A stretch of 64,000 nt of DNA from Fodinisporobacter ferrooxydans (GTDB taxonomy: Bacteria > Bacillota > Bacilli > Tumebacillales > MYW30-H2): contig NZ_CP089291.1 in assembly GCF_022818495.1 (NCBI RefSeq), forward strand, positions 3,365,501-3,429,500, given 5' to 3'. The stretch's first letter is position 1. The number at the start of each line of letters is the position of its first letter. The position numbers and the translations under genes are program-made. Shown piece after piece: positions 36,178-44,684 of the stretch. The notes under the pieces are model-generated. The model was given only the letters and a program-made list of their open reading frames with translations. It made no database searches and was not told where the DNA came from.

Positions 36178-38034
36178 ATGGCGAACATTCGTGTTATGGA
36201 TCCATCGCTGGCCAACCAAATTGCGGCTGGAGAAGTTGTGGAACGGCCGGCGTCTGTCGTCAAGGAATTGGTAGAAAATGCATTGGATGCGCAAGCGACG
36301 CAAATCGATATCGAAGTCCGGGAAGGCGGATTGCAGTCCATTCGAGTTGCAGACAACGGAGATGGAATGGATGAAGAGGATGCCATTCTCTGTTTCGAGC
36401 GTCATGCCACAAGCAAGATCAAAGATCAACGGGACTTATTCCGGATTCGTACACTCGGGTTTCGCGGGGAAGCATTGCCGTCGATTGCAGCCGTTGCAAA
36501 AATTGAGCTGCAAACAAAAGGAAAAACGGTTGCAGGCGGGATTCGGGTTTGCGTGGAAAGCGGCAAGCTTGTGTGCAAGGAACCGATTGCACGCAATCAA
36601 GGAACGGATATCACGGTGCGGGATTTATTTTATAACACTCCGGCAAGACTGAAATATGTAAAATCCCTGCAGACGGAATTTCATCATATCAGCGATTATG
36701 TATCACGGATGGCGATCCTGCATCCGGGTGTGCAATTTCGCCTGTATCATCAAGAGCGCCTCGTGTTTCAAACGCCTGGCGACGGTCAGTTTTTGCATGT
36801 GATGGCAGCCGTCTATGGGAATGAAGCGGCGAAAAAAATGATCGCAATTCAGTGGAGCAATGAAGAATACAAAGTAACCGGCTGTATCGGCGCACCTGAA
36901 TTCAACCGTGCGTCCCGCCAACATATGAATCTCTATGTGAATGGCAGAAGCATACGGAATTTTGCCATCCAAAACGGAATTCTGCGGGCCTACCATACCC
37001 GCCTGCCCATTCATCGGTATCCGATCGTCGCGCTCCAGATTGAGATGGACCCTGTACTTGTCGATCCGAATGTGCACCCGAATAAAACGGAAGTCCGCTT
37101 CTCGGAAGAAGGGGATGTCGTTCATGCGATCACATCGGCTGTTTCGCAAGCGCTGGAACAAAAGGCCTGGATTCCGCAAGCAGATCTGACAAAAGGCAAA
37201 GGCATGTTTCTGCAAACGAATATCGGGCATGCGCCAGGAGAGCCGAGGCATAGTCCCATTCGAACTTCCCAGCAGGCTTGGACAGCGGAACAATTGTATG
37301 GCAGGCCAAAGGACGACCGGGAGGAGACGATGCAGCAGCAAAGCAGATCCGTTTTGGAGCAGGATCTTAAGGCGGCAGACACTTCAGCGGTAGCGGTTAT
37401 TGCTGAAGAAAAGTCCGGCTTGGAACAACCGAAAGAACCAAAAGACTCCGGCACACTTCGGTTACAGGCAATCGCTCAAGTGCTTGGCATGTACATTGTC
37501 GCACAAGACGATCAAGCCATGTATATCATCGATCAGCATGCGGCACATGAACGAGTGTTATTCGAAACATTCACGAAAAAGATGCAGCAAAAAGGCGTTT
37601 TGAAACTTCCTTTGCTCGTTCCCTATTCGTATGAAGTCCGCATTCAGGATCTGCAGCTGCTCAAAGAACATACGGATACTTTCGAGCAAATCGGTATCGA
37701 ATTTGAATGTTTCGGAGGAAATTCGGTTTTGGTCCGCACGGTTCCTACTATATGGGAAGGGTTGGAAACCCAGCAACTGGTGCAGGATACGTTTGATGAG
37801 CTGTTGGTGCAAGGCTATATGAAGCAGCCGCTGGAACGGATTGAAGAGCGTATTATTATGAAATCCTGTAAAGCCGCGATCAAAGCCAATCGCTGGTTGA
37901 GCATGCCGGAAATGCAAGCACTGTGCGATCAGTTAAGCCGTTTGGACAATCCGTTTTCCTGTCCCCACGGCAGACCAGTAATCATTCGGCTGACAACACA
38001 TGAATTAGAAAAACAGTTCAAGAGGATTCAATGA
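36178..38034 (+). CDS. mutL: DNA mismatch repair protein MutL
   Basis: MutL couples MutS to strand incision. The 618-residue protein has the GHKL ATPase (MANIRVMDPSLANQIAAGEV, VKELVENALDA, DNGDGM and FRGEALPSIAAVA). A variable linker runs to about residue 420. The dimerisation and endonuclease domain contains IIDQHAAHERVLFETF, the DQHAx2Ex4E nicking motif found in species without MutH. The SCKAAIKANRWLS stretch and CPHGRPVIIRL carry further metal-site residues. ATG 36178 has GGAGGTGA. The stop overlaps the next gene (ATGA), so they are translationally coupled. Confidence 0.97.
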   Translation: MANIRVMDPSLANQIAAGEVVERPASVVKELVENALDAQATQIDIEVREGGLQSIRVADNGDGMDEEDAILCFERHATSKIKDQRDLFRIRTLGFRGEALPSIAAVAKIELQTKGKTVAGGIRVCVESGKLVCKEPIARNQGTDITVRDLFYNTPARLKYVKSLQTEFHHISDYVSRMAILHPGVQFRLYHQERLVFQTPGDGQFLHVMAAVYGNEAAKKMIAIQWSNEEYKVTGCIGAPEFNRASRQHMNLYVNGRSIRNFAIQNGILRAYHTRLPIHRYPIVALQIEMDPVLVDPNVHPNKTEVRFSEEGDVVHAITSAVSQALEQKAWIPQADLTKGKGMFLQTNIGHAPGEPRHSPIRTSQQAWTAEQLYGRPKDDREETMQQQSRSVLEQDLKAADTSAVAVIAEEKSGLEQPKEPKDSGTLRLQAIAQVLGMYIVAQDDQAMYIIDQHAAHERVLFETFTKKMQQKGVLKLPLLVPYSYEVRIQDLQLLKEHTDTFEQIGIEFECFGGNSVLVRTVPTIWEGLETQQLVQDTFDELLVQGYMKQPLERIEERIIMKSCKAAIKANRWLSMPEMQALCDQLSRLDNPFSCPHGRPVIIRLTTHELEKQFKRIQ

Positions 38035-38825
38035 TACATGATTCGAATACACGTACAGCAGTTGTGACAACAGTAATCAAAACGACGCCCGCATTCATTT
38101 CGAAAGCGCAAGAGCTTGCCGAAGAGTTGGGTGCACCATTTGTTTTAAGAAAAAAATACTCGATTCCAGTCATACAAGAACGTGCGCAGGTGGAAGCCGT
38201 CTTTGTCTGCGGCAATCGATTGGAACTCTACATGAATGGGCAAATGTTCTTCTACCACCCGGGTATGGCGACCATCCGAATCAAACGCTTGCTCCGGGGG
38301 GAAGAGGATCCGTTGCTGCGGATTAGTCAATTGCAAGCCGGAGATACCGTTTTAGACTGTACGGCAGGATTCGCATCGGATGCAATCGTTTTTGCATATG
38401 CAGTCGGTCGGGAGGGAAAAGTCAAAGGAATCGAATCGGAACCTTGGATTACGTATCTCGTCAAAAAAGGGCTGCACATGGGCTATCCGGAATTTCCCGA
38501 GCTGGATGAAGCGATGCGGCGGGTCAGAATCTGTCAGGGAAGTCATGAGGAGCATTTAGCGTCTCTTCCCGACAAATCGTATGACATCGTATATTTTGAC
38601 CCGATGTTTCGGCGAACGGTCGCCCAGTCTGCGGGAATCGACCTATTGCGGGAAATAGGGAATGATCATCCCCTGACGACGGATACGATCCGACAGGCCA
38701 TGCGCGTAGCAAGAAAACGTGTGATTGTCAAAGAACGGTTTTTCAGCAGTGAGTTTGAACGGTTAGGGCTTACAAAAGTAGAGAAGGGGGCCATGAATAT
38801 CGCGTATGGATATATCGACTTATAA
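38031..38825 (+). CDS. Class I SAM-dependent methyltransferase, RsmJ-like
   Basis: This 264-residue protein has a Rossmann methyltransferase core: VLDCTAGFASDAIVFAYAVG (SAM-binding loop), VKGIESEPW, and the catalytic-region motif YFDPMFRRTV. The last resembles the DPMF/DPMY of RsmJ, which methylates guanine in 16S rRNA. N-terminal residues (VVTTVIKTTPAFISKAQELAEELG) also fit that family. The exact target is not proven. ATG 38031 overlaps the mutL stop, so it belongs to the mutS-mutL transcript, and its own end overlaps miaA, implying coordinated translation of DNA repair and RNA-modification genes. Confidence 0.8.
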   Translation: MIHDSNTRTAVVTTVIKTTPAFISKAQELAEELGAPFVLRKKYSIPVIQERAQVEAVFVCGNRLELYMNGQMFFYHPGMATIRIKRLLRGEEDPLLRISQLQAGDTVLDCTAGFASDAIVFAYAVGREGKVKGIESEPWITYLVKKGLHMGYPEFPELDEAMRRVRICQGSHEEHLASLPDKSYDIVYFDPMFRRTVAQSAGIDLLREIGNDHPLTTDTIRQAMRVARKRVIVKERFFSSEFERLGLTKVEKGAMNIAYGYIDL

Positions 38826-39798
38826 TACATGCCCGGACCCTGCTATGCAGCTGCCGCATGCAAAGCAATCCCGGCCGCTGATTTGCATCGTCGGACCAAC
38901 TGCTGTCGGAAAAACGAAATTCGGTGTCGAATTGGCCAAGCGAATCGGCGGTGAAATTATTTCTGCGGATTCGATGCAAATCTATCGCGGCATGGATATC
39001 GGGACAGCAAAAGCAACCCAAGAGGAAAGACAAGGGATTCCCCATCATTGTATCGATATTGTAGATGCAGACAAACCATTTACTGTTTCGGATTATCGTG
39101 AATGGGCTTTGGAATCGATGGAAAGCATTTACCAACGACAAAAAATTCCGATTGTTGTTGGAGGAACCGGACTTTATGTGCAATCGCTGACACATACGAT
39201 GACGTTTACGCAAGCGAAGGAAGATCGTACATATCGTGACAAACTGTTTCAACAAGGCGAAACGGAAACAGGGAAATATTCACTCTATCAAAAATTGCAG
39301 GAGATCGATCCGAAAGCGGCGAATCGATTGCATCCCAATGATTTGCGGCGGGTGATTCGGGCATTGGAAGTTTATCATGTGACAGGTGCTCCCATGTCGG
39401 AACAATATGGGGAATATGGGGAAAACAAACAATTTCGGACGTTGATGTTTGGATTGAATCGAAACAGGGAAAACTTATATGCGCATATTGATGAGCGTGT
39501 CGATCATATGATTGAAAAAGGGCTTTTGGAAGAAGTCGAAGATTTGTTAAAAAATCATGTTACACCTGACTGTACATCCATGCAGGCGATTGGGTATAAA
39601 GAAATAGTGGCATATATCTCGGGCGAGTGCACATTCGATGAAGCGGTTGCCATGATTAAGCAAGGTTCAAGAAGGTATGCAAAACGCCAATTGTCGTGGT
39701 TCCGCAGATTTCCGGAAATCAAATGGTTTCATGTAGATGAGGAAGATTCAGCAATTATATTGCAAAAAATGGTGTCAGAAATAGAAGGAATTTTATAG
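38806..39798 (+). CDS. miaA: tRNA dimethylallyltransferase MiaA
   Basis: MiaA transfers the dimethylallyl group to A37 of tRNAs reading U-starting codons, giving the substrate of MiaB. The 330-residue protein has the P-loop IVGPTAVGKTKFGVELAK, then EIISADSMQIYRGMDIGTAK, IPHHCIDI, and GGTGLYVQSL. RRYAKRQLSWFR and the late EIKWFHVDE complete it. The start is uncertain: ATG 38806 overlaps the upstream gene by 20 bases, and ATG 38845 is an alternative close to the conserved core. Both lack an ideal site. hfq follows 50 bases later, as in Bacillus. Confidence 0.95.
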   Translation: MDISTYNTCPDPAMQLPHAKQSRPLICIVGPTAVGKTKFGVELAKRIGGEIISADSMQIYRGMDIGTAKATQEERQGIPHHCIDIVDADKPFTVSDYREWALESMESIYQRQKIPIVVGGTGLYVQSLTHTMTFTQAKEDRTYRDKLFQQGETETGKYSLYQKLQEIDPKAANRLHPNDLRRVIRALEVYHVTGAPMSEQYGEYGENKQFRTLMFGLNRNRENLYAHIDERVDHMIEKGLLEEVEDLLKNHVTPDCTSMQAIGYKEIVAYISGECTFDEAVAMIKQGSRRYAKRQLSWFRRFPEIKWFHVDEEDSAIILQKMVSEIEGIL

Positions 39799-39848
39799 AT
39801 ATGCCACGAATATATTTTGAGACTAAATTGTAGTGGGGGTTTTTGACT

Positions 39849-40088
39849 GTGAACAAACAACAGATTAATATTCAAGACAACTTTCTTAACCAAATCCGGC
39901 GTGAAAATATCCCGGTGATCATATATTTGGTCAATGGCTTTCAAATTCGCGGACATGTGAAGGCGTTTGATAATTTTACGATCATTGTGGAGAGTGAAGG
40001 CAAGCAGCAAATGGTTTATAAGCATGCCGTATCAACATTCACACCTTTAAAAACTGTGAATTTTTCCATTGAAAACACCCAAGCCTAA
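39849..40088 (+). CDS. hfq: RNA chaperone Hfq
   Basis: Hfq forms hexameric rings that bind small RNAs and A-rich messages. The 79-residue protein has Sm1 ([27 protein letters not shown]) and Sm2 ([10 protein letters not shown]). Q at the N-terminal [14 protein letters not shown] fits the proximal site. GTG 39849 has GTGGGGG 9 bases upstream; a TTG two codons earlier is too near that site. It follows miaA as in Bacillus and ends with a strong terminator. Confidence 0.96.
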   Translation: MNKQQINIQDNFLNQIRRENIPVIIYLVNGFQIRGHVKAFDNFTIIVESEGKQQMVYKHAVSTFTPLKTVNFSIENTQA

Positions 40089-40161
40089 ACGGGAATCCCA
40101 AGTTTGCTTGAACCGTTTTTCAAATGATTTTTCGAGCCGCGCGTTGCTTTTGTACATGAGA

Positions 40162-40202
40162 CATCTAACGTAAGTGCTTGTCTTGCGTTAGATGTTTTTT
40201 TG
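40162..40202 (+). terminator. Rho-independent terminator after hfq
   Basis: CATCTAACGTAAG pairs with CTTGCGTTAGATG (one G-T pair) around TGCTTGT, followed by a run of T. The 180 bases from here to the first tRNA hold only the tRNA promoter. Confidence 0.92.
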
Positions 40203-40300
40203 ATCTTATAAGACATTCTTCGATCTCGTAAGACATGCAATGATAAGAAGAACAAGGATCTTGATGTGAATTTCTATAAAGATATAATGATTTTCATATG

Positions 40301-40329
40301 TTGACACAAATTTTAAACCATGATATATT
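40301..40329 (+). promoter_or_regulatory. Strong sigma-A promoter for the tRNA cluster
   Basis: TTGACA (40301-40306), exactly 17 bases, then TATATT (40324-40329). The transcript would start near 40336, about 50 bases before tRNA-Tyr. Confidence 0.85.
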
Positions 40330-40387
40330 AATACACGTCGCTGTTGCCGGAGCTTTTGATAAAAAGGCAAAACGATGTGGGTTGTAT

Positions 40388-40471
40388 GGAGGGGTACCAA
40401 AGTGGCCAAATGGGGCGGACTGTAAATCCGTTGCGGAAGCTTCGTAGGTTCGAATCCTACCCCCTCCACCA
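40388..40471 (+). tRNA. tRNA-Tyr (GTA)
   Basis: Acceptor GGAGGGG pairs with CCCCTCC; the anticodon loop CTGTAAA gives GTA. The long variable arm typical of tRNA-Tyr is present, the T loop is GGTTCGAATCC, and CCA is encoded. Confidence 0.96.
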
Positions 40472-40481
40472 TTAAGATCAT

Positions 40482-40557
40482 AGGGGTGTAGTTCAGCTGG
40501 TAGAACGGCGGTCTCCAAAACCGCATGTCGTGGGTTCGAGTCCTGCCACCCCTGCCA
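40482..40557 (+). tRNA. tRNA-Trp (CCA)
   Basis: Acceptor AGGGGTG pairs with CACCCCT; loop CTCCAAA gives anticodon CCA. Discriminator G and encoded CCA. Confidence 0.96.
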
Positions 40558-40593
40558 TTAGGATCAGTTGGGCAAAGCGGCTCCATTTTTGAT

Positions 40594-40668
40594 TGGGGAT
40601 TAGCCAAGCGGTAAGGCAACGGACTTTGACTCCGTCATGCGAAGGTTCGAATCCTTCATCCCCAGCCA
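40594..40668 (+). tRNA. tRNA-Gln (TTG)
   Basis: Acceptor TGGGGAT pairs with ATCCCCA; loop around CTTTGAC gives anticodon TTG. The weak T-A first acceptor pair is typical of tRNA-Gln; CCA is encoded. Confidence 0.96.
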
Positions 40669-40703
40669 GTTGCACTTTTTCATTTTGGTTGTATTGCATC
40701 GAT

Positions 40704-40780
40704 CGGAGCATAGCGCAGCTTGGTAGCGCGCTTGGCTTGGGACCAAGAGGTCGGGGGTTCGAATCCCTCTGCTCCGACCA
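40704..40780 (+). tRNA. tRNA-Pro (TGG)
   Basis: Acceptor CGGAGCA pairs with TGCTCCG; loop CTTGGGA gives anticodon TGG. Discriminator A; CCA encoded. Confidence 0.96.
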
Positions 40781-40845
40781 TACTGTTTTTGGCATCAAGG
40801 CTTAGTTCACAAGCCACATGGATGGCTAAGTCTCGCCAAGAGTAT

Positions 40846-40920
40846 TCCTCGATAGCTCAGCGGTAGAGCATCCGGCTGTTAACCGGAGGGTCGCAGGTTC
40901 GAATCCTGCTCGGGGAGCCA
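40846..40920 (+). tRNA. tRNA-Asn (GTT)
   Basis: Acceptor TCCTCGA pairs with TCGGGGA (one T-G pair); loop CTGTTAA gives anticodon GTT; CCA encoded. Confidence 0.96.
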
Positions 40921-40921
40921 T

Positions 40922-40997
40922 GCTTCCATAGCTCAGTCGGTAGAGCGCATCCATGGTAAGGATGAGGTCACCAGTTCGATTCTGGTTGGAAGCTCCA
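40922..40997 (+). tRNA. tRNA-Thr (GGT)
   Basis: Acceptor GCTTCCA pairs with TGGAAGC; loop ATGGTAA gives anticodon GGT; CCA encoded. Only one base separates it from tRNA-Asn. Confidence 0.96.
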
Positions 40998-41007
40998 GAT
41001 ATTGCTT

Positions 41008-41100
41008 GGAGTGATGGCCGAGTAGGTCGAAGGCGCTCGATTGCTAATCGAGTATACGGCTAAAACCGTATCGAGGGTTCGAATCCCTCTCGCTCCGCCA
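41008..41100 (+). tRNA. tRNA-Ser (GCT)
   Basis: Acceptor GGAGTGA pairs with TCGCTCC; loop TTGCTAA gives anticodon GCT. The class II long variable arm (TATACGGCTAAAACCGTATC) is clear; CCA encoded. Confidence 0.96.
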
Positions 41101-41103
41101 TTT

Positions 41104-41174
41104 GCGGGTGTAGTTCAATGGTAGAACTTCAGCCTTCCAAGCTGATAGCGTGGGTTCGATTCCCATCACCCGCT
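41104..41174 (+). tRNA. tRNA-Gly (TCC), no encoded CCA
   Basis: Acceptor GCGGGTG pairs with CACCCGC; loop CTTCCAA gives anticodon TCC. The 3' end reads TTCTAAAC, so CCA must be added after transcription, unlike the other seven genes. It is the last gene before the terminator. Confidence 0.95.
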
Positions 41175-41182
41175 TCTAAACA

Positions 41183-41228
41183 AAAGACCAAACCTTCAAG
41201 TTGCAAAGGTGTGGTCTTTTTCTTTTAT
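41183..41228 (+). terminator. Terminator of the tRNA operon
   Basis: AAAGACCAaACCTT pairs with AAAGGTgTGGTCTT around CAAGTTGC, followed by TTTTCTTTT. Confidence 0.9.
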
Positions 41229-41234
41229 TATTTT

Positions 41235-41318
41235 CCCCAAGGGAAAAGTCTCGACTCAGGCACGAAAGAGCCAAGTTCAGCGTTTACCCGATAGGGATAC
41301 ATTTCGACTCAAACGCTA
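41235..41318 (+). repeat. Diverged copies of the 52-bp hairpin repeat
   Basis: CCCCAAGGGAAAAGTCTCGA and then CAAGTTCAGCGTTTACCC match the order and spacing of the repeat units at 9921-10077. A partial second unit starts near 41286 (CCCGATAGGGATACATTTCG). Both hairpin stems are degraded. It fills the gap between the tRNA terminator and the alpha/beta hydrolase gene. Confidence 0.55.
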
Positions 41319-41336
41319 GAAATGGAGGAGTTCAAT

Positions 41337-42167
41337 ATGCCTTTATTTGATCAGATTCATCCTGCTATATACTATGAAGATTCGGGGCAGGGAGAGCCGG
41401 TTGTTTTTATTACCGGTTTGGGCGGAAATCATGGGAATTGGCGACCATATGTGCAGCGGCTGCAAAAGGATTTTCGCTGTATCACATTGGATAATCGGGG
41501 AACCGGACAATCGGGCAGACCGACGGAACCCTATACGATATCGGATATGGCGCAAGATGTGGTGCGTGTGTTTGATTATCTGAATATTCAGGATGCCCAT
41601 GTAATCGGCAATTCACTAGGTGGACGAATTGCGCAACAAATTGCTGATTCGAATCCCAGGCGAATCAAATCCTTGGTTTTGATGTCGACGACGGCAAGTG
41701 TAAGTCCCTGGTATGATTCCATCTTGCAATCTTGGGAACGAATGCGCCGATATATGCCGTTGGAAGAGTACTATCGCTCAGTGGCCACTTGGCTATGTGG
41801 ACCGTCAACTCATCGGCATCGAGGGTATATCGACGGTTTTGTCAAGTACTCGATAGAAAATGATACGCAATCATTGGAAGATTTTTTATTGCAGGTACAA
41901 GCCATTCGCACACAACAGGCAAATCTCCCATTGCAAGAAATGGATATGCCATGTTTATTGATTTGCGGACGGGAGGATCTTCCATTATTGCCGGATATGA
42001 TTGAAATGTCAAAGCAAATCCCGTCCGCGAATTTACATATTATTGAACAGACGGGACATATGGCGGCATTTGAAAAATTTACAGAAGTTTGGCCGATCGT
42101 CCACAAATTTTTGACTGAACATTCCGCCCCCGGCAATTCGTGGCTCTCGTCACAGATTCAGCTTTAA
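41337..42167 (+). CDS. Alpha/beta-fold hydrolase
   Basis: This 276-residue cytosolic hydrolase has an oxyanion-hole motif near GLGGNHGNW, the nucleophile elbow VIGNSLGGRIAQ (Ser), an acid residue in LLICGREDLPLLPD and the catalytic His in IEQTGHMAAFEKF. It resembles 3-oxoadipate enol-lactonase and related esterases; the substrate is unknown. I chose ATG 41337 because GGAGGAG sits 6 bases upstream; the ATG at 41322 overlaps that site. A bidirectional terminator follows, shared with the glycine-rich protein gene on the other strand. Confidence 0.9.
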   Translation: MPLFDQIHPAIYYEDSGQGEPVVFITGLGGNHGNWRPYVQRLQKDFRCITLDNRGTGQSGRPTEPYTISDMAQDVVRVFDYLNIQDAHVIGNSLGGRIAQQIADSNPRRIKSLVLMSTTASVSPWYDSILQSWERMRRYMPLEEYYRSVATWLCGPSTHRHRGYIDGFVKYSIENDTQSLEDFLLQVQAIRTQQANLPLQEMDMPCLLICGREDLPLLPDMIEMSKQIPSANLHIIEQTGHMAAFEKFTEVWPIVHKFLTEHSAPGNSWLSSQIQL

Positions 42168-42173
42168 AAACGA

Positions 42174-42212
42174 AAAGGGAACAACTGCTGCTCAAGCGGT
42201 TGTTCCCTTCAC
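42174..42212. terminator. Bidirectional terminator
   Basis: AAAAGGGAACAACtGCT pairs with AGCgGTTGTTCCCTT around GCTCA, between the convergent genes ending at 42167 and 42227. Confidence 0.85.
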
Positions 42213-42226
42213 ATGTTTATGAATCA

Positions 42227-42739
42227 TTACACCCATGTATCGTCATTTCCGTTTCCGCCATCAAAGGGATCATCGAAGCTGTTGTCGTTATAACTTCCAT
42301 CGTTATAATCCATTTGATCCGGTCCGCCAAAATCGCCACTGTTGCGATACATCAAATCATCGATTTCTTGTTGTTGAAGAATATTTTGCTCCTGCAATTG
42401 TTGAATCAATTGATCCTGCTCCATTAACTGAAATGCATCATATTGAGCCGCATTAATCCTTCCTTGCTCAAGCAAATATGTAAGAAGTGCGCCAGCTGCA
42501 AAACCGCCAGCCATCATCCCGAATCCTCGTCCTCCTCCTCCAAAACCATTTCCGCCGCCATATCCATAGGAATCACCGCTGAAACGCCCAAATCCCCCGC
42601 CCGGACCATATCCTCCATTCGATCCATAACCGCCGCGTGGATCGTATCGGTCAAATCTCCGGTTCTTGTTTTGTGTAAAGGGTCGAACAATAAACCAGTA
42701 AATCAGCAAAATGATAATGACAATCCCAAAAAACGACAT
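42227..42739 (-). CDS. Glycine-rich single-span membrane protein
   Basis: This 170-residue protein starts with a membrane helix (MSFFGIVIIILLIYWFIVRP). A Gly/Tyr/Asn-rich disordered region follows (about 30-75, GGYGPGGGFGRFSGDSYG). Then comes a second hydrophobic patch (MMAGGFAAGALLTYLLEQ), a Gln-rich coiled coil (LMEQDQLIQQLQEQNILQQQ) and an acidic Asp/Asn tail. I know no defined family. The layout resembles SHOCT-like or stress-associated membrane proteins with C-terminal short domains, since LLEQGRINAAQYDAF has a SHOCT flavour. The start ATG at 42739 is preceded by GGAGTG on the minus strand. Confidence 0.75.
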   Translation of the reverse strand: MSFFGIVIIILLIYWFIVRPFTQNKNRRFDRYDPRGGYGSNGGYGPGGGFGRFSGDSYGYGGGNGFGGGGRGFGMMAGGFAAGALLTYLLEQGRINAAQYDAFQLMEQDQLIQQLQEQNILQQQEIDDLMYRNSGDFGGPDQMDYNDGSYNDNSFDDPFDGGNGNDDTWV

Positions 42740-42908
42740 GTACTCCCACTCCTTATACCATGTTCATTTGTGAAATACGGCGTATTTTTACTTTTACAAT
42801 CATCGTTATGATAAGTATTTTAGCCTGTTGAACTGTTTTTGAAAACTGTTTGTTTGCAAAAAGCAAAATCGATTGACACATCAGGAATGTTTCGAGGAAA
42901 TTGCAATT

Positions 42909-42944
42909 AGGATGTAATGTAGGATGTAATGTAGGATGTAAGTC
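42909..42944 (+). repeat. 12-bp tandem repeat upstream of acyl-CoA ligase
   Basis: AGGATGTAATGT is present twice and then a third time in altered form (AGGATGTAAGTC), a perfect 12-base period just before the ligase ribosome binding site. Copies could differ between strains. Confidence 0.75.
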
Positions 42945-42975
42945 AATCCGCTTGCACGGGAAAGGGGTTGCTGAA

Positions 42976-44595
42976 ATGGCCAATATCAGCAAAATTACTG
43001 GGGAAACGTTTGCGTGTCCTTCGTATTCGATCTTTGATGTATTGCAGAATACAGTACAGCAGTATTGCGAGCATACGGCGATGATTTTTTTTGGCAAAGA
43101 TATAACCTATCGAGTATTCCGACAAAAAGTAGAGCAGATAGCGGCAGTATTGTACGACAAAGGGGTTCGAAAGGGTGACCGGGTAGCTGTCATGCTGCCG
43201 AATTGCCCTGAGTATGTGATCAGTTTTTATGCATGTGCCCGCTTAGGTGCGATCCTCGTTCAGGTCAATCCCATGTATGTACAAAGTGAAGTCGACTTTT
43301 TGCTGAAAGATTCTGACGCAATTGTATGGATTGTATTGGATCAGCTCTATTCAAATTTGCGAGAATCGGATCATGTGAGGCAATTGCGGGCTTGTATTTT
43401 GGTTGGTTTTGCAAATCACACCAAAGGGATCGATGACACGAAGACGGCTGTGCAAAATGTTTTCCTATGGCAGCAGGAAATGCAGCGCAAACTTCCCACT
43501 CCCCCACAAACTCCGATAGATCCGGAAGCGGATGTGGCCGTATTGCAATACACCGGCGGAACGACTGGGCGTTCCAAGGGAGCGATGTTGACACATCAAA
43601 ATATCGTGGCAAACGCTTATCAATCTTTGCAAATGTTGGGAAAAGAAAAAATTTCAGCAGAAGATAAAATATTGACTGTTGTGCCGTTATTTCATGTATA
43701 CGGGATGACGGCTGCAATGAATTTGGCAGTGATCAATGGCGCTGCAATGATTCTATTGCCAAGATTTCAAATTGATGAAGTCCTGCAAACGATTCAGACG
43801 TATCGCCCCCGGTTTTTCCCGGGTGTTCCGACAATGTACATGGCAATTGCCAATCATCCGAATGCAGGCGACTATGGCGTGGATTGCATCGATATCTGCA
43901 ACAGCGGTTCTGCTCCCCTGCCTTATGAAGTCATGAAACAATTTGAAACGAAAACGGGTGCAAAAGTATTGGAAGGATATGGATTGTCGGAAGCTTCTCC
44001 AGTCACTCACAGCATGCGTTTCGGGCAAGAACGCAAACCAGGAAGTATCGGTATGGTCGCACCAGGGACAGAAGCGGGGATTGTGGATGTAACCGAGGGG
44101 AAGAATTTTGTAAACGTTGGAGAATTAGGAGAACTTGTCGTCCGTGGCCCCCAAGTCATGAAAGGGTATTGGAATATGCCGGATGAAACGGCACAAACAT
44201 TGCGGGATGGCTGGCTCTATACAGGTGATATTGCACGAATGGATGAGGATGGATATTTTTATATCGTCGATCGTAAAAAGGATATGATCCTATCGAGTGG
44301 CTACAATGTGTATCCGCGAGATGTGGAAGAAGTATTATACAAACATCCGAATGTTCAGGAGGCGGTCGTGATCGGAGTACCGGATGCGTATCGCGGGGAG
44401 ACGGTAAAAGCATTTGTCGTGATGCGACAAAAGGGAGATAAAAACGAATGGGAAGCAGAGTTGGACAGATGGTGCAGAGCCCATTTGGCTCCTTATAAGG
44501 TACCGCGAATGTATGAGTTTCGCGACCAGCTCCCCAAAACGGCTGTTGGCAAAATTTTACGACGGGAGTTGCGTCAAGAAACCAGTGCTCCCTAG
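42976..44595 (+). CDS. Long-chain fatty acid-CoA ligase / AMP-binding enzyme
   Basis: This 539-residue adenylate-forming enzyme activates a fatty or other carboxylic acid as acyl-AMP and then acyl-CoA. Motifs are LQYTGGTTGRSKGAMLTHQN (A3 phosphate loop), VLEGYGLSEASPVT (A5), LYTGDIARMDEDGYFYIVDR (A7), KKDMILSSGYNVYPRDVEEV (A8) and LPKTAVGKILRRELR (A10 lysine). It resembles LcfA/FadD. ATG 42976 has AAAGGGG 9 bases upstream. The downstream thioesterase and the FadR-like palindrome suggest a fatty acid metabolism locus, although a separate promoter lies between the two genes. Confidence 0.93.
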   Translation: MANISKITGETFACPSYSIFDVLQNTVQQYCEHTAMIFFGKDITYRVFRQKVEQIAAVLYDKGVRKGDRVAVMLPNCPEYVISFYACARLGAILVQVNPMYVQSEVDFLLKDSDAIVWIVLDQLYSNLRESDHVRQLRACILVGFANHTKGIDDTKTAVQNVFLWQQEMQRKLPTPPQTPIDPEADVAVLQYTGGTTGRSKGAMLTHQNIVANAYQSLQMLGKEKISAEDKILTVVPLFHVYGMTAAMNLAVINGAAMILLPRFQIDEVLQTIQTYRPRFFPGVPTMYMAIANHPNAGDYGVDCIDICNSGSAPLPYEVMKQFETKTGAKVLEGYGLSEASPVTHSMRFGQERKPGSIGMVAPGTEAGIVDVTEGKNFVNVGELGELVVRGPQVMKGYWNMPDETAQTLRDGWLYTGDIARMDEDGYFYIVDRKKDMILSSGYNVYPRDVEEVLYKHPNVQEAVVIGVPDAYRGETVKAFVVMRQKGDKNEWEAELDRWCRAHLAPYKVPRMYEFRDQLPKTAVGKILRRELRQETSAP

Positions 44596-44684
44596 TTGGA
44601 TTTACGAATGATACAGGCGTAAACTGCGAAACAACTGGTCTTTTGTCAATGATGTGGTACGACAGCCAATGCGGTACGAAAATG

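Noticed and set aside
40206-40798. Minus-strand open frames across the tRNA genes
   Set aside because: They are antisense to well-formed tRNA genes and to the tRNA promoter; apparent peptides such as GFEPTKLP are translations of tRNA T arms.
40388-41174. tRNA genes as integration sites for a prophage or island
   Set aside because: No integrase gene and no repeated tRNA 3' end was seen in the flanking sequence.
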